Of a DNA stretch of 64,000 bases, positions 1-12,770 are shown in pieces. The position numbers and the translations under genes were made by a program. Origin of the DNA: Rhizomucor pusillus (taxonomy: Eukaryota > Mucoromycota > Mucoromycetes > Mucorales > Lichtheimiaceae). How positions within the stretch are numbered: the stretch's first letter is position 1; the number at the start of each line of letters is the position of its first letter. The DNA is taken from positions 1-64,000 of the forward strand of contig FWWN02000184.1 of assembly GCA_900175165.2 (NCBI GenBank). The letters run 5' to 3'. Below the pieces are notes generated by a model, which worked only from the letters and a program-made list of their open reading frames with translations, was not told where the DNA came from and searched no databases.

Positions 1-92
1 TCGGCGGGGAGGAAAAACTGATTCCTGCTTCTCTTCGGCCTTTCACCCGCAGCACCAGGTACCACACACATTTTTTTCTACCTTCATCAGCA

Positions 93-904
93 ATGAGCTT
101 TTTGAGCTTTGGGTATGGCTTGACATACTTACACATTGGTGACGGTGAAGCTAATCTTACGTCGGTTTAATAGTCTCGGAAGCAAGCGCAAAGCAAGCAA
201 GCCGAAATCATCGCCATCTTTGCAATCCAAACCATTATTTCTATGCTACCCCTATGTGACGCACATGCTCGTAAAGGGCAATTTCAAAACGATCATTGAG
301 CTTCCCAAGTACGTCGATATCAATGAATGGCTTGCATTCAACAGTAAGTATGCAGAAAGTTTCTTTTTTTTTTGCGCGTGTGTGCGTATGTAAGTTGGTC
401 ACTGTAGTACTTACTTTATAACTGCCATAATTAGCTTTTGAATTCTTTAACTATATCAACATGTTTTACGGATCCATAACCGACTTTTGCACTTCACAGA
501 CCTGCCCGACCATGTCTGCCGGACCTGGTGTCGAGTACACGTGGTCAGATGCACAGTCCAAAAAGATCAAGCTGCCAGCACCTCAGTACATTGACTACAT
601 GGCAACGAGTATACAAAACATGCTGAACGACGAGGCTGTATTCCCAACCAAAGGAGGACGAGAATTCCCAAGAGAGTTTCCAACCATCGTGAGACAGATA
701 TTTGGACAGCTGTTCCGACTGTTTGCTCATATTTATCACCATCACTATGATAAAATCTTGTCCCTCAACGAAGAACCGCACTTTAACTCTCTGTTTGCAC
801 ATTTCATTTCGTTTTCCCGAGAATTCAACCTCCTCGACAAAAAGGACACTCAACCGTTGCAGGAATTGATTGACATTATGATCAAGAACGGCGTGATATC
901 CTAA
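93..904 (+). CDS. MOB2: Mob2, NDR-kinase activator (Mob1/phocein family)
   Basis: Mob2 binds and activates NDR/LATS-type kinases (Cbk1/Orb6) that control polarised growth and cell separation. I read three exons, 93-112, 174-343 and 435-904, giving 219 residues; all phases agree and the splice sites are GT-AG. The start MSFLSFG is the ATG that splices in frame to the conserved part. The family signature is continuous across the second intron: LVKGNF, LPKYVDINEW, then FFNYIN, CPTMSAGP, LPAPQYIDY, VFPTK, FAHIYHHHYD and LLDKKD. The Cys and His zinc ligands of the fold are present. LVKGNF and LPKYVD fit Mob2 better than Mob1, which has GSGNLR at this place. The gene is convergent with GCN1. The start is less certain than the body. 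Confidence 0.9.
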
Positions 905-1375
905 TGATATATACCTTTGATTACACAATCTGTAAAGATCCCATACACACAAACTCGCAACCAACAAGATGCACCAACGTACGAAACAACAAAAACCCAC
1001 ACACACATATATATACTCACAAACTTAACCTTTTTCTTTCTTTTCTTTTTCTTTTCTCTTCTGGTCTCTCTAACTGTGCTTTCTTGCTACCTACTTTATT
1101 CAAATGTCAGTCACACACAACACACAAACACACTCTCCATCCGCACCTGTGTTCTGCTGCTTTTTTGCAAAGGAAAAGAAATAAAGTATCATCAAAGCAC
1201 GCTTTCTTGTATGAGACTTGCTTCATAGATCTCAATAATCCAGATACCGTTACTGGGAGGATAGCACAGGTTAAATCCACTTGGGGTTCATGCTTAATTG
1301 CGCCAAGATGCTTTCTAAGTATTTCAATTTATTTATGGTACATTACAACAACAACAAAAGGGGTGTCATCATCAT
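905..1375. other. Convergent intergenic region, Mob2 and GCN1 3' ends
   Basis: This stretch separates two stop codons facing each other. It is rich in CA/AC runs and pyrimidine tracts (around 965-1060 and 1100-1150) and contains AATAAA at 1180-1185, which could serve Mob2 polyadenylation. The open frames here are low-complexity and show no family resemblance. Confidence 0.6.
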
Positions 1376-4300
1376 CTAATCCTCTTCCTCTTCGAACTTT
1401 GCAATCGAGCCTACTTGCCAGACTTCGGAATCCTCCTCTTCCGCCTCCTCATCCGGTCCACCGTGCAGTATGCTTACACGCTGTTGCTCTTGCTGCGCCA
1501 GCTTTGTGAGAATACGTCGGTGGTAATCCGATACTTGCTTTTGCGTGGTGCTATCCACAGATGCTAGATATCTCTCGTACACGGCAGTGCCAGCGTGGAG
1601 CTGCAGTGTGTACAGCAAAGCTCGCTCGGCTGTGAGCTTGACAGGGATGTTGCGGTCGCGAACGCACACCATCATGACAGGCACAAGCTTGTCCAGGTAG
1701 GGCTCCAAGAGCTACAGATTTCCCAACAATTAATCCAATTTTTCTCCAAATGTAAAAGGATGTCTACACTTACATCGGCATTCTTTCTGCCTACGGCACG
1801 GAGAACAACCAACGCCATGCGTTTGGCTTCTCCGAGACCAGCATTGTTGTTACCAATGACTTGAATGAGACCCTCCACCAGTCGCTTGATGATATCTTCG
1901 TTCTGGTAGTACTCGGTGAGCAAGAACTTGCCGGCAGCAGTGATTGCAGCTTCGGGGATGCCGGCTTTTCCGCTATCCATGTTGTTCAGGATACGTTCGA
2001 GTACAGGTTCCACGAAATCCAGGTCTTCCAACAATGTAGGCGCGTCTACAAGGATAGCATTGACTGCAAGGAGAGCACCGTATGTCGGTGCCGTCTCAGA
2101 TACGACGTGCTCTTGCACAATAGGTTTGGCATCCTCCAACGCGAGTGCCTTTGAAATGCTGCCGAGTAGGCGACCTGCGCTAACCATCATACCAGATTCT
2201 GCATTATCTGCTAATCCTTCTGCAACAACAGACATGACTCCGCGCTTGGAAACATCGCTCATGTCTGCGCCGGCCTTAGCTACAACGTTCTGCAAAGCAT
2301 CCATCATCGTCTCCTTCACGCCAGGTTCGCTCGTGCGGATACCAGACACGAGCTCCGACACAAGAGGATCAACGCGAGTTTGCAGCGTGATGAGGATACC
2401 GAGCGCCGCAGCTGCTCTCGATCGGACGACAGCGCTGGTTTGGTCGGAAAGAGACTTGATAAACGTGCGTTGGAGTTGAGGAAGGAATGGTTTGAGATGC
2501 ATAGGCACCTTGGTAAGCAGCTGGCTCAAGGTCTGCAAAATAGCGGCTTTCACTTGAGGCGGGTATCGATCACCGACAATGCGGATAAGAGGACCCGTGA
2601 TTTGCGTAACAAATGGCTTAAGCGCATCTGCAGAAGTTCGGCTGATCAAATCACCCACACCCAACGCAGATTGTTCGCGGTTGGCAGTCGAACCAAACAT
2701 GAGTCCTTGCAAAAAGATCGGCAAAAGCGGGCTGATGCCCTTGGGCAGGCAGAAGCCAGGAACGTCCGTGCCAGCAACGCCAACGCTGCGTACTGCGCGG
2801 CGAACGGGGACGACCAATTCTTCGAAATCGTCCTTCTTGACAGACTTGCTGAGTGCACTGAGTGCATTCCACGCGGCCTTGACAACCGAGTCGGTGCGAT
2901 CGCCTAAAAGTGATACAAGGATACCGAACCAGTCTGCCACATAGGCGGATGCATCCAATTTAGTCTCGGAATACAACGTTGCCGTGATGTCGCATGCAAC
3001 TGCACGCTTCTCGGGTCTGTCGCTGCGAGCGTACTCTTGCAGAGTCGCAATCAAGGTGTGCATACCATCATCCTCGTCAACAGATAACAGAAGCGCCTCA
3101 GTCGTGTTAGCCAATTCTTTCTGCGTGTCTTCGTCTTGTACCACAATGCGCGATTCCACAATGGCTGAAAGGATACCCGTGAGACGTCGGTTCAATGCAG
3201 AGCCCGCGACGGTGACAAGCGATGCTAGCGCACGTGCATTGAAGGCGCTGATAGGTACAGTGATTAGAGTAGGGATAAGGACAGGGAAAACCACGTTGGC
3301 GCGGACAGCCATGATTTCCTTGAGTGCAGACAACGCATACACGGAGGACTCGTCAGATGACTGAAGCTGGTTGAGCAGAGCCGGCAGGATTTCGTCGATG
3401 GCTCGCGAGCCAACGTTTTGGTGCAAGGTATCGAATGCTTGCGCAGCAGCTTCTCGAACTTCTTCAGAAGAATCGCCGAGAGCTTTGCGGATAACAGGAA
3501 TAATTTCGTCGGCAAAGTCCAAGATTTGTACCTTGCCAGCTGTAGTCATGATCTCGCTGAAAGCAACAGTGACACCCTGTCGAGTATCCTCATCAGGCGA
3601 GGACATGCCATCCTCCAGAATAGGCAGGATTTCCGCAAGAATACCGTCTCCTAATTTGCGTACCAGTTCGCCCAAGGTACGTGCAGCAACGGTTCGTTGC
3701 TCGTAACTGTTGCTGGCCAAGTTTTTGATGATCAAAGACATCATGACAGGAAGAATTTCCTTGAGAGTGCGAGGAGTGTTGGAGACCAATGTCTTCCAGA
3801 CCTGCAAAGAAGCATGTCGTACGATACCAGAAGCTTAACGTTTACAAGTTAGCAAATGTACACAGAAATATAAGTAAATAAAGGATAAGCAAATGAATAC
3901 TTACTGTCCTGGCGAATGATGTAAAGAGCCGCGAGGATGCGATCTCTTCTTTCTTTGCCAAGAATATCCACTAATTGCTTCTTCTTGGCCTCGCCGGTGC
4001 TGTAATCTTCTTCCACGACGTCTTCGTCTTTGATTTCTTCCATGTTGCCAAGTGCTTGCAAGGTGTTCTTGGGACTGGCGATACCTGTAATGCGGTAAAG
4101 AAGATCACCGACCAACTGGACTGAGCTCTGTCGAATACGCCAGTTGTTGTCAAATAATCCCTTTTCAAGTTCAGGCAGCAAGAGATCGACGGCCTTGGTA
4201 GCATAGTTGGTGACGATCATGCGACCAGCACGCAAAGAGGCATCGCGCACAAATTCTGACTCGTCCGCGAGACCCATGAGGATAGGTGGAATGATGCGGC

Positions 4301-7300
4301 CAAGATAGGGCTGGAAACGGCCGCCAAAGGTGGCCGGCAAGTAGATAAGCAAGGAAATGAAACCTTCTCTGACATACGAGCGAGGAGAGTCTGCATTGGC
4401 AATGATTTCTGGCAGGAGAGCATCGAGACGTTCCAAACCAAGACCTGCGAGTACTTCAGACAGACCTTGAGCAGCACCCTGTCGATCAACACCACCCATT
4501 TCGGACTTGAGCGTACCGAGCAATTCATCCACAAGTTCAGGGAAGTTCTCTTCTCCCAGTTTCTCAACAAGGCCACCCAATGCTTTAGCAGCTGTGCCGC
4601 GAGCTTCAGGGACAGGGTCGACGAGAACTTGCTTGACGCCGGGGAGCAGCACGGGAAGATAGGGAATCAAGTCTCGTTGGTCGGTCAGTGAAGCCATGTT
4701 ACCAACGATCTGTGTAGCTTTTGTCTTGATATCAGTACCACGCTCTCTGAGACCGCGTTCAAGGATAGGCATAACGAGAGCCAAGGAGGGTGGATCAATG
4801 TAGTGTACAAAGGATGTATGCAAAAGGGCTGTCAATGCGGTCATTGTCTTGCGGTTAGGATCACTCAAAGCATCGAGAAGTACAGGAACAAGTTTCTGGA
4901 TTTCAGGGTTGCTGATAACCTCTCCAAAGAGCTGAAGAGAGCGGTTCGCTGCAGCTTGAACCTGGGAGTGCGTGTCGGCCAGGACTTCAGTGATGCGAGG
5001 GATAATAGTTGGAAGGGAAACAGACAATTGCTTGGGAGCACAGTAAGCTGTTGCACCGAGCAATTCCACGGATGCTTTCTTGGTACGCCACTGACGCTCT
5101 TCCAGACCAGCCAGGATAGAAGGAAGAATAAGCTTGACACAGTGTCCACTGATCTTGCTCATGATAACTCTTGCGGCATCGGCAGCGGCTTCTCGAACCT
5201 CAGCGTTGGAGTCGCTAAAGCAGACGAGCAAAAGTGGGATGATCTGGATAATGTATGGTTCGAACAATCGACCCAAAGCTGCTGAGAAGGTTTCAAAAGC
5301 AAACAATGCACCCTGTCTGTGCTGATACATCTTTTTGTTATCCACAGCATCCTTGAGTGATGCCATGACGTTGCATTCTTTCAATGCAGTGATACCGCGG
5401 CCCTTGACAACACCGGCGAGACCGTAAGCAGCACCTCGACGATGTGCGTATTTCTCTCCGTTGACAAGCTTGTCCAGCAATGATTCAATGTATTGCGGAA
5501 CTGCATCCTTGTTCTTCTTGATAAGTGGAGGCAAGCAATCCGCTACAGCGCTTTGGACGACTTCAGAGGGCGTATCCAGAGTTCCGATCAACTTATCGAT
5601 GGCTGTCTGCATCTTAGGATCACCCTCTTCAAGATAGCCTGCCGCGGCACCGTATAGAATGACTACGCTCTGGCGGATGTAATCGTGGGTTTCGTTGTCA
5701 GGTGCTTGCTTGTTCAGATATGATTCAAAGATTGTCAAGAGCGCATCGACGCTCTGTCCTTCACCACAATATTCCTTTACAAGAGCGAGGCCAGCTTCCA
5801 GCATTTCTTTGCGAACGTTTTCGTGGCGGTCACCCAATGCCTCTTCGGTAATCAAAAAGTCGAACACACCGGGGAAGTGCTTTAAAGAGAGCGATTTCGA
5901 AGCAGCCTTGAGCGTCAATGCTAGACCGACGCGAGCTTCCCATGGGTCCTTTCTGTTCACCGTTTCGGGGATAACCATACCAAATTGGTCATATTCAGGA
6001 TCCAAAGGACCAGCCTAGCAACTTCGTCAATACCACTGAGACTTTTAACCTCGCATATAAATTGAAAAATTTACCTTCTTCTTGTATAACTTGTAGATCG
6101 AATCAAGGGTGTCAAGAGGACCATCGCCTTCACCTTCGAGCAAGCTTGCGAGAGCTTTGCTGCCAGCAGTGCGTAGATACGTAGAATCGGCGACTTTAAA
6201 AACAATAAATGATTATGGTCAGTTCAAGTACAATCTCAATAAATGTAGAAATCAAGGAGTTACTTACCAACATAGGTGAGCATTTGCTGGGTGTACGAAG
6301 CATCCAATTCACGATCTCCAAAGCATTCGATAGCCAGGGCTGCATTTTCTTCATAGTCATCAAACTTGCCCAAGTATAGTTCATGCAATGTCTTTTGGTT
6401 GTCCAGATCAAAGTGAAGCAAGCATTCGAGAGCAGCGCTGCGGACTGCAGACTCGTCAGACAGTGTACCTTGAAGGAGCACCTTGATATCCCGTTCATCA
6501 TTTGAATCGTCTTGACCGGACGCCAAGACTTCCAAGGAAGACTTAGCATTCTTTCTGACTTGAGGATATTCCTTGATACAATGCAGCAACGAGGCAAACA
6601 TGGTTTTTGTGAGATTAAACAAAGAATCGCCCAAGGAACAATGGAAGCCAATAACATCCGTGGCCATGACAACTTGTTCAGTCTTACTCTCATCCTCACT
6701 GCCGAAACCTCCTTGTGTAATCACTTGCTCGAGAAGAGGCAAACAGTAGCTGAATGATGGAGGCGATAAGGATTGAGTTTCAGTCACGAAACGTAAACGG
6801 TAAAGGATACGAGTAACTAGGTCTGGCAGAGGTTCATCGAGCCATCTGGAGGGAATAGGAAAGATGTTGCTGGTTCGCAGAGTAGCGATACCAATGGCCT
6901 CGCGGATCGGATGGACGCTTTCATCCAGGCAAGAGCCAAGAGCAAGATAAGTGTCAACGTACTTGTCGCCCACCAAAACACCAGCTTTGCTGCGGCCAAT
7001 GTCGAGAACAAGCTCAATGTATTCTGCCAAAACGTTATCTTCAAACTCTTGGTTGCCCTTCATGACAGCACAGACGATATCCAAACCCATCACAACCTTG
7101 TCGTAGACGCCTTGCACTTGTTCTCGAATCTTGGATTCCTTCTTCAGCTGTGCATTCATTGCAGCTTGCTCCTCCTTAGTTAATTTCTGCGCAGTGGATA
7201 ATCCCTTCTTCTTTGCAAGTTCTTCGCGCACTTCTTGCTCCCACTTTTCGTCTTCGAAACCTTTTCTGTTCTTGCTTTGCACAACATTCTTCTTGTTCTT

Positions 7301-10231
7301 GTTAAGCACTGCAAAATTTTTACAATCCAGTAAGCCTTCAGCGAAAAACATAATAAAGGATCAGAGTGGGCACATACCGTCTACGCATAGTACACCTTCT
7401 GGAGTTTGCCAAATGATACGCTCCAGTTCTCCGATACCGCTCATCAATGCAGGATCCAAAAGTCCTCTCTTTTCGATGAAATCAACGAAATCTTGGATAG
7501 CTTCCGGGTTGATAAATGCAATGGTCGACACTGCAGAAATGGCTGCATCGTAAAACAAGGCAGACTATGAAGAAACAAGGTCAATAACTTGCGTCCACAT
7601 GGCGGAACCGATTGCTAATGCTTACTTTTTTCTTGTTAGAAAACACGTGTTCCAATGGTTCGACAACCTTCCAAAAATCTTTGCACACTTTTCCTGGGTC
7701 CACGCCAGCGAGTTGCATCAACGTGATCCAGTTATATTTGTCCGTTGGTGATGCTAGCGTATTTGATGTAAGTTATTTCCTTTTTGAAGGGGTGGTTCAA
7801 CAACAGTATCAATTACCTATATATTTGTGATGCGCAAGGACCATCAAGTCCAATACTTCCTTTTCTCTTGTTTCCAAAGGAACCTCGCTGTCGAAGCTCG
7901 TGATGGCCCGAAGGATACATGCTGTGCGATACACAGCAATGTTCTCCTTGTAAGTTTCGGCGTTCCTCGAAATCATTGCGGTGGAGTCCTTCGTTTGATG
8001 TTCCAGCTGCGACGTTATCAGTTAGCGAAACAAATGTATCTTCCTAAATTTGGGCATTGGAACCTACGTCAAGCAACCACTGTGTCAATGCGGGTTTCAC
8101 AAAGGAGCTTAACTTGACAGCATCAGCTTTTGCAAGCGCCGAGGTTTCACGATACGCAGCGTTTCGGACTGTATGTTCTGGATGGCTCGTCAATATATAG
8201 ATCAAAGCCTTTGCTACCAGATTTCCAGCGCCTGACTTCTTCAAGGATTCTGCAGACTCGCGCGCAAACAAGCTGGTCAAAGCGCGCACCAACCACAATC
8301 CTTCCGAAGCCGATTGAACCTTTGTGTAAATGCGGTCCCACAGCAAGAAGCTAGGTTTAGGTTCAGCAACGAGCAAAGACGATGGATAGCTGTGTTTCTT
8401 CAACAAATCCAAAACGCCTTGAGGAACTTGAGGCCATTGCTGGATGCGACCAGACAAAGTTCCAACCAGGATATAAGCTTCCAACGGGCCATCTTTCCAT
8501 ACAAGCGGTTTCTCTGCGATTTTGTCAAAGGTGGCGAACAAGTTTTGCAAATATCCCGTAACGTTGTTGCTCAAGGTCTGGCCAGGTTCACGTCGAGCCC
8601 AGACAGTGTCGCCAAAGGTCACAGCCCATCCCTTTCTGGCAGGAGCCTTTGCAGATTTCAATCCGTCTGCAGACGCCTTGATAATTTTGGTAACAGCATC
8701 CTGGTGTGAACCGCAGAAAGCGTCGTCGTATATGAGCACCATCAAGTGACGTCCGAAACCATCGATAGCCGATGTCATTGCTTGCTCGTTAGATTCTTTG
8801 GCGATCATCGTCAGATAGCCTTCCAATGCTTTTTCGCTAACTGCGGGTTTGGCTGTCTGAGCAAGCGAGGCAAGCGCATCAAAGGTAAGCACGCGATGCT
8901 CCCAGGAGCTCACTTTTCCAGTCGTCAACTGTTTTGCTACGTGAGCCGAGATATCCACGAGTGATTTTTCGTCTTTGCAAACTGCGGCCAAAGCGCGCCA
9001 TAAATCGAGAGCTGCAGCGCGCACGGTACCTGATGTTGATCGCAACTGGTTGAGCAACGTATCGACCCATTTTTCCGCAAATATCGGTGCAAGATCAAGC
9101 TTCAGGACGGGAACAATTCGAGCCAAAGCTGCAGGCTCCAGTTAGCCGTCGTAATCTCTCCCTATTCCAATAGAAAGTGCTCTTCTTTACCTCGCATAGC
9201 AACTTCAGGCGAACGAAGCATCATCTTTTCAATGACAGGGATGTACTCCTTTTTGAAATCCTCTTCTGTGATGTATTCATGCACAAAGTCTCGGAAAGCA
9301 TCCAAAACAGCAATTGGAGCAACGGTTTTGGCAGAAAGGATATTTTTGATGTAGTATTCTGACAACTTGCCCTTGTTGTCTGCAATGATTGCTCGTCCAT
9401 TAGGTTCTTTTCCTTTGTAGCGTATGCTCGAATCGATAATCGTTCCAATGAGGACCGCGTTGCGGTAGGATGGGTTGCAAGTCTGAGCATTCAATAATGC
9501 AATATCCAATAAATCAGGAATAGCTGATGCATTCTGTCGTACGGTGCGTCTAGCTTCGGAAAATGCGCTGCGCTTGATTGTTTTACGCTCGTTTGTGGCC
9601 AATGAATCCAGCAACAAAGCCTGTGCGTTAACAAGTGACTTCAGCGGGAGTGAATTCTTTGCATCCTCGGTGTGCTTGAGCGCTCTGCTGATGAGCAGGT
9701 CAACCCAAGTCAGTAGCACGAATCTGTCACCGTCAGGCGTAATGCAATTGCTGAGAAGAAGAGCACTTAGCGCGCGCAAACATAAAGGACCGTTTTGTTA
9801 TCGATCAAAAGCATACCCTGTTGCCGCAGAGCGTTTCCCAATCTTTTCAGCTTCTCTGACAACGATTGGTACAAATGTCTTTTGGAAGAGTTCCGGGTTC
9901 CAGTTATCCAGTTCTCTCAATACGTCGAGGATAGCGAAGCGCGACGCTCTATCCCGGTAGCGGTTGTAAGTCAAGAATACGAGATGCAGAAGCATCGGCA
10001 ATGCCTCCGGAGGCAAGTCTACACATGTTAACCGTCAACCGCTGCATCCTTTCAATAGGTTCTTTCGAGATCTTGAGCTGTACCTTTCCGACGCAACCGG
10101 ATCAGCAGCGAGTGGCGCAAGAACTCGAGCCGATCTGAGACGCGGGCGGTCGTTATGGTTGAAACAACCCTGGTTTTGATGTACTCTGGCCAGGACGTGT
10201 CCCCTCTTTGCTCTTGTTGCGTTTCAGCCAT
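1376..10231 (-). CDS. GCN1: GCN1, ribosome-bound activator of the eIF2alpha kinase Gcn2
   Basis: Gcn1 is a giant HEAT-repeat protein that sits on stalled or collided ribosomes with Gcn20 and passes the uncharged-tRNA signal to Gcn2. I resolve 12 exons on the minus strand: 10231-10084, 10018-9817, 9765-9191, 9128-8068, 8006-7817, 7753-7626, 7564-7378, 7308-6268, 6193-6075, 6014-3905, 3833-1774 and 1711-1376. Every junction keeps phase and the total is 8,157 nt, 2,718 residues plus stop, close to the usual 2,670. The ATG at 10231 gives MAETQQEQ followed by a typical Gcn1 N-terminus (LPPEALP, NRYRDRASRFA). HEAT repeats fill the protein. The eEF3-like central part (EERQWRTKKASVELLG) and the C-terminal RWD-binding region (LQTRVDPLVSELVSGIRTSEPGVK split by family-conserved spacing) are clear. 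The tail is very acidic (EEEED). Confidence 0.96.
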
Positions 10232-10475
10232 TGGTGGACACCGCAGTGGTTTCGAGTCACTCTCTCTCTCTTTGGCACCTTTTGGCTCTTTTTCAAGAAT
10301 CCGAAATTTCTGCGGCTCCGTCGCGACCGCAGCGAAAAAGCAAGTCACTACGGAGTGCCGCGCCGTATGACACGCGCATTGTTGTCGAGAACATTTGCAT
10401 TGTCATCAACCACAAAATGATCATCTGTGACATAAAATGTACTTTTATTATGCACAACATTTCGCGGAAAATTAG

Positions 10476-12660
10476 TTATGATGGTCGATGTAATTCGCTG
10501 AATACGAACATTGAAAGCAACAGTGACATTGCAAGAAGCATGTCCCACCGCGAAGTAACGAAATGCCAGATATCTGGATGCTTTGGTTCCTCCAATTGAT
10601 CCAACCAATACACATGCGTTTCTTGGTTTTTGAGTGATACGGCTATCGTTGCAACCATTAACAATTCTTGCGTTGCATATTTAACGTAAAAGAACTCACC
10701 CATGTAGTTTCTCTGTTCCGTATTGTCATCGACAGTGGTATTCCAAAAGGTGACTGCGCTGATAGGCTACATAAAGCATAGCAGAGTTTAGATAAATCAT
10801 TCACAGAGTGAAAATGTGTGCAATGTAATTACAGAAGAGCTTAACCGAGTTTCCACCATTGCAAGTTCCCACGTCAAGGGCGAAACACGATTGTGTGGGT
10901 TCGTATCGCGTTTCTCCCCACGCATGAAAACGTACAAGGCATTGATCTGCGTCCACATTGCAAGCAAATTTCCTCGCTCGTTGATTTCCATGCCTACTAT
11001 ATCCGTCTCATCCAGCGCCATCAAGTCTTCTTCAAACCAAAAGTAGTACTCGGGCAAAAACTCGCCATTCTCCTTGTATAAATGCTTTCTTTCGTCCCGA
11101 TCGTGCTGCAAGATATCCACTCGATCTGTGTAATCAAACGTCAGGAATCCGTTCTGGATGTAGGCTACAACTATCGTCTTGGCATCCTCGGTGCGAGCTA
11201 CTGTAACTGTCAGTCTTGATCATTTTCTAGTTGTGATCGTTAACTTTAACATACCGAAGACGGCTTTGGGCATACTCTTTTCCACTCGATCGTGACGGAA
11301 ATGGGCACCGTCAGCAAAAGTCATGTATTGCACATTGTCCGCGCTGTATACACTCGGCTGCAAATAACGGTCAGGGATCTTTCTTTAGTCTTGCTATATA
11401 ATGTAGCTTACAGTAAACGTTCCCCGGTCTCTGACTTTCCATTCCACATTGTTGCTAGCCAGGTTGCCATCCGTCAGAGCGACATTGATGTGGAAAATTG
11501 ACGGTGTTTTGTACACATCAAAGGAAAGAACCCGGAAAGTATCAGGACTTTAAGCACCGTGCCTCTTCATTGAGAACTTAGAAATATATACAATATTTGT
11601 ATTAAAACTTACTTTGGAGAATGCATCTTTGCTAGAATTGATTTATGCTTCTGCGCGGATCTCGGTTGATGGCCTTCTACATATGCATTGGAGGTTAATA
11701 CTAGATATGAACTCAAAAAAGAGCATGCGATTGTCGTGGCCTACTTTTGATAGGATCTCCTGGCATTGTATTTTCCAGTTGTATCATCGAGTGAGGCGAT
11801 CGTAAAAGGTCGGATGGCAGCTCTGCGATCCGGAATTTGTATTGATCAGGATCTCTAACATAAATGAGGCAAAGGTGTAAATACAGAAAACCTCTCTTCT
11901 CTCAATGTCCATGCTTGACTACTTTACCGAGAATACAGGATATGATCTTGCTCCAGCGTGAAGGCATCGATCCAGGTTGATCCTGGAAGGACGACATCTT
12001 TGAATAGGAATGGTGCGTGAGGTGTTGACTGATAGTAAATTCTCACAATATGCTGAATATCTTCGTCGTTAAGGATATGGTACATGGCACCAAAGTGGCG
12101 TCGTTCCTGTCGTCGCTTCTTCGATGATGGCGGAGGAGCGCGTGAGATTTTGGAGATCGGTCCCTGAACATAATGCTCAAACGCTATTGTCCACGCTGCA
12201 AAATGATGTCAGACATATTCAGTCTAGTGGCATATCCCATGTATAGCTTAGCACGTATTCTTACTGCCGTCGGTAGAATTGCTGTGTATCGAATCCAATG
12301 CAATTTGCTTCTGTTCAATTTTGCCTGAGTTGGATGTGTGTGTTAGTTGCGCGCGTTTCCATGTATACACTTCATGACTTTTATGCAGATAACTGTACCC
12401 GCTACTCCCGTCTTTATCGGCCCAATTCCATGCTTTATACGGTTTGGAGAAGGTATCTCGTACCAAAAGGTGGTCTGTACGAGGTTGTTACCCGCAACCG
12501 TCAAGATTAATTCGCTGGATTCCGATCGGCTTGTTGCAGAAGGATCAGGATACGAGGCAAATATATGCATCGGCCGCGGGAGAGGTGGATTAGACACAAG
12601 ACTGACCAAGTAGATGGTCGCGATGCCAACGAGTAGCATCACGAGAGCGCGCCATTGCAT
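10476..12660 (-). CDS. Unrecognised membrane-anchored, propeller-like protein; possible frameshift
   Basis: I do not recognise this family. The ATG at 12660 starts MQWRALVMLL, a short basic end plus one hydrophobic helix (signal anchor). A second hydrophobic helix (MLLAMSLLLSMFVF) lies just before the stop at 10476. Between them at least eight exons can be followed, with blocks such as TWTIAFEHYVQG, DPDQYKFRIAELP, PDTFRVLSFDVYKTP, TFADGAHFRHDRVEK, ARTEDAKTIVVAYIQNG, EYYFWFEEDLMALDE, NLLAMWTQINALYVF and YWLDQLEEPKHPD. The repeated short hydrophobic/aromatic strands suggest a lumenal beta-propeller. Around 12464-12467 the reading frame changes inside a T4 run (minus strand) and both sides look coding; see findings. 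Exact exon limits in the middle are approximate. Confidence 0.6.
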
Positions 12661-12770
12661 AGTTATACTCTTTTGTCAGTCCGTGGGTGGGACAAGAAAG
12701 GAATGGATGATAAGGAGCTATCTTCCGCAACACCGAGTATAGGAATACTTTATTTATTGCTGCTGCTGCA

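Noticed and set aside
93..904. Mob1 rather than Mob2
   Set aside because: LVKGNF-KTI-LPKYVDINEW and the TYTW-like segment (VEYTWSD) follow Mob2; Mob1 has GSGNLR and LP-GEDLNEW.
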